Assembly: GCA_026182355.1 (NCBI GenBank)
Contig: JAPFBL010000003.1
Location: forward strand, 2,629,001 to 2,693,000
DNA from: Hermatobates lingyangjiaoensis
Taxonomy: Eukaryota > Arthropoda > Insecta > Hemiptera > Hermatobatidae
Direction of reading: 5' to 3'
DNA: 64,000 bases
Shown here: piece after piece, positions 60,950-64,000 of the stretch
Layout: the number at the start of each line of letters is the position of its first letter
Numbering within the stretch: position 1 is the stretch's first letter
Notes under the pieces: generated by a model
What the model was told of the DNA's origin: nothing
The model's input: only the letters and a program-made list of their open reading frames with translations
The model's database searches: none
Position numbers and translations under genes: made by a program

Positions 60950-61600
60950 ACTATTGTAAGTGAAATAAATCTGCAGTTGCCTACTATTAACTTATCTCTT
61001 AGTAAACATAATACCAAACTTGTTGACAACCGACTGATTTGTTGTACTACTTTAATGTCGTTTTACAAACATTTTATTCAATATGTATGACTTGTTTACA
61101 CATGGCTATAATTATTTAATTTTTATAAGAAACTTGAAGTGATATTATTAACTGAGGGTCTGAATCTATTCATATATGCATATGTTATCATTGTTTCCAC
61201 AGAAGTAATATTAATTTTGTAAAACTAAAGTTTAGATGTGTTGAAACTACATATTCTACAGAATACAGCAGAACAAGTTTATTTCATGGCTTTCCCAATT
61301 TAACCTTTATTCTAAAGAACATTCAATAGTTTGTCCGTAACTTTCATAGTTTTATGTTTATATTTTTTCTTCTTCAGTTATAAGGATCGTTTTAGAAATA
61401 CTCAGATATATCTCCTTTACCCATATTTCAACAATTTGGGGAGCAAGTAGCATCATGTGAAAGGCCTTAATGTATTAATCTTCTTCTAATAAAAGGCCTA
61501 ATATCGTAACAATCGTTGTATAGAGTATTAAGTATGTCATCAACAATTGTTCAGTAGAATAGATACAGAACATTTTTTGGTGTTTATAACTAAAACTGTT
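60950..61600 (-). pseudogene. R1-like reverse transcriptase and 3' relic
   Basis: Near 61560-61470 the minus strand reads TIVDDILNTLYNDCYDI, close to VVVDLLNTLYNDGYDA of the copy at 54960. Downstream sequence matches the other relics (ccacagaagtaatattaatttt at 61198, actgagggtctgaatc at 61154). Heavily decayed. Confidence 0.6.
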
Positions 61601-62149
61601 AAGTTGTAATAGCCCGCCAAATCCTTAAACTAATTATTCTTTTGCAATATTACTTTATCTATTCTAAAGCTTCTGAAATCTATGATCTAGCACTGATTTA
61701 TTAATTCAAAGGAATTCACCATCAGCTACTTCTACCTCCAAAAATGTCAAGAACAATTTAAGAATATAAGTTGTCTACAAACAGAACATTTGCTTGTTCT
61801 GTGGAAGTGAATTCCATTGAAACCGCTAGACTAGTAAAAGCTCATACCACATGGACCATGTAGACATTTATAAACGTATCCTAAGGTTGTAAAGTTTTTT
61901 TTCTGCATAATAAAAACCTACATGGTTACATATATGTGGCTACCCAAGGTAGTAACACAACATGTGGGCTGTCACACCGTTTTGTAAAATAATAACACAA
62001 TAATACAAACAGGTAGGTATATAGTATTTATGGTTATATTTGAATATAAGTAAGATAAAATATGCTGTAACCAGTAATCATGGTATGCACAAGGTATATT
62101 TACTGAATAATGTATATCAAATATATTTTTCAATTCACTAGTTAAAATA

Positions 62150-62875
62150 CGTGGTCTTTTTTACTTTACTATAAGTAAAGTATAGTGATCGTGAAAAAAT
62201 TCGATCTCGAGATTTTGACGGAATTACATGTTTTGAGGTCCCAGAAGTCGTTTTATGACGTTTTTACGATGATGTCTGTGTGTGTGTGGGTGGGTGGGTG
62301 GGTGAGTGTGTTAGCATTGCTTGTTACCACGCTACGGTCCAGAATCTTTGATGGATCAAGTTGATATTTTACAAAAAATGGGCCTCATAAAGACGAAGAT
62401 CCCTATTGTTTGGGAAGAATTATGCATGATGGGAAAGTCACTTTTTTTGCCAAAAACCGTTTTTTTTAAAACATTTATTTCTCCTAAACTGATAACCCTA
62501 GAGTTTTGAAATTTTGACATTATCTTTGAGGTTACAAACGCAACAAACGAAAAATATATTCAGAATTTTAAAACAACAGGAAATATTTTTTTCAATAAAA
62601 TGTAAAAATTTTGACTTATAATTCAATCTCAAACCTTGTGAGAGCGATACAAGCCATACTGTTTGACGGACAAGAATGAAACTATGCCTACAAATAGAAC
62701 ATTATATGGAGAATGAGTTGAGATATTTTTTTCTGAAATTACATTCGCTAAAGGGTTGTTACAGTACGATTTGTGTTTTCAGAAAATGTTTTTTTGACGC
62801 TAAACAGCTCGTTAAAAAATAATGAAAATTTTACCAAACAAAAACAAAAAATTAGCAATTCATAAAAAAAAATCT
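62150..62875 (+). mobile_element. R1-like family, 5' region copy, truncated
   Basis: Begins with the near-palindromic tactttactataagtaaagt, then the blocks seen inverted at 1-139, a GT/GTGG run (62277-62306), and 5' region sequence down to about 62875. There it meets the 3' end of an opposed copy. The open frame 62321-62509 has no domain and is part of the untranslated region. Confidence 0.7.
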
Positions 62876-64000
62876 GGAGTGGCCTACACTCTACTTTACT
62901 ATAAGTAACTTAATGTCAAATTTCTTGAGTATATAAAACATAACGTCTCATTTAAGCATAACGTAAACATCTAAATGGGATATAATTATTAGCCTGTCAT
63001 TCCTGAGGTAGTACAGATAGTGATTGAAGGACATATCAATTTATAAACTTATTTTTGTACATCACAAATAATTTATTATTGCAAATAATTTCATTAGTAT
63101 AACTACAGCAGTAATAACATTTTTGAAAAACCAAAGTGAACATTTCTTGAAACGAAATAGTATCCTACAAGAGAACATGGCTATTGTTCAAATAGCCAGT
63201 AGATTTCTTACATCGTTTACTTGACATCTTTCTACATTGAATATTAATGTAAAATTTTCAAATTTGAAACAGTAAAATACCCTTTTTTCCTCTGAAAAAC
63301 ATCTTAAACAGCGAAGAAAATGTTGTTTTAAGGTGATTTGTTAATTATAGATGTACGATAATTACAGTTATTAATCTCTAAACGAAAGATTTCAATTTTG
63401 AATTATCTTTTACATTTTTGGTTTTTACAGAATTATTATACTGGGAACTTTATGGCTTCTTAGTATTTAATAAGATCATTTTCCTTCCCCTTTGTCAAAT
63501 AACATATATACGATTTTTTTTTTAATGAGTGTTATCATTTACCTGCACAATATTATTCCTCTTACATCTCTTATAAGTCAATAATATATTTTCATTTTTC
63601 CATTAGAAACATCAATTTTATCTCAGTGGATTCGCTCAAAAAATTTCTAAGTCAATGTAAACAATGTAAAAAATACAAAAAATTCGACAAGTATAGCAGT
63701 GATCTCTTAGTCTAGAATAAACAAACAGTTTTTATATCGTTATTGCTCTTTCCCGTAATTGAAACTTCATAATTTTTTTTTTATGAATTGCTAAATGTTT
63801 GTTCCATTTTTGGTCAAATTTTCATTATTTTTTAACGAGCCGTTTAGCGTCAAAAAATCATTTTCTGAAAACACAAATCGTACTCTAACGCCTCTTTAGC
63901 GAAAGTAATTTCAAAAAAAAATATCTCAACTCATTCTCCATATAATGTTCTATTTGTAGGCATAGTTTCATTCTTGTCCGTCAAACAGTATGGCTTGTAT
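62876..64000 (-). mobile_element. R1-like family copy running off the right edge
   Basis: On the minus strand the 3' end is at about 62876 (ggagtggcctacactctac). 62900-63200 matches the 38395 relic. The sequence from 63500 to 64000 matches the 5' region of the 44755 and 62150 copies in reverse. The reverse transcriptase part is absent, so the copy is internally deleted. The segment 63795-64000 pairs with 62649-62860. Confidence 0.65.

Noticed and set aside
62321..62509. Plus-strand 62-residue open frame
   Set aside because: It lies in the untranslated 5' region shared by the R1-like copies and the frame is not kept in the 44755 copy.

Overview
The window looks like a piece of an AT-rich, transposon-rich arthropod genome, probably an insect. 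The basis is the mobile-element mix: a Jockey-type non-LTR retrotransposon with an arthropod-style Gag, an R1/I-like non-LTR family, a Penelope-like element with a GIY-YIG nuclease, a Helitron, an hAT element, and a tRNA-derived SINE whose tail is built of CCTAA, the complement of the insect telomere unit TTAGG. Single-copy host sequence is sparse. There are no bacterial-type operons, and no rRNA or ordinary tRNA genes were recognised.

Layout, left half. 1-139 is the edge of an R1-like element. About 697-5060 is a satellite of 42 consecutive 104-bp monomers with no indel. A SINE with target-site duplications lies at 5422-5744. A diverged inverted relative of the satellite and its left flank lies at 6395-6545. 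A nearly complete Jockey-like retrotransposon on the minus strand fills 6576-11027, with both ORFs open. From 11.2 to 22.7 kb the sequence is mostly AT-rich and unassigned, with a 17-bp minisatellite at 18.8 kb. Fold-back elements of one family lie at 22.8, 29.9, 34.3, 40.6 and 41.9-42.2 kb, and carry a motif resembling a hammerhead ribozyme core. An internally deleted hAT element with perfect 8-bp target duplications is at 26.47-27.27 kb, and a decayed Helitron helicase at 30.4-31.06 kb.

Layout, right half. 34685-34805 is a probable isolated plus-strand host exon. 38.86-40.36 kb holds a decayed Penelope-like element (RT, then GIY-YIG) followed by two strong inverted repeats. A minus-strand host gene can be assembled from four phase-0 exons between 52964 and 42501. 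It encodes about 150 visible residues of a probable secreted protein and its introns are full of transposon relics. Decayed minus-strand R1-like copies lie at 46.5-48.7, 53.6-56.2 and 61.0-61.6 kb; opposed copies at the right edge form a large inverted repeat.

The most interesting points are: the hammerhead-like cores in Penelope-type fold-backs; the satellite with mosaic monomer subtypes and an inverted, SINE-like relative nearby; the potentially intact Jockey copy; and the multi-exon host gene hidden in repeat-filled introns. All family assignments come from reading motifs by eye; no database search was run.
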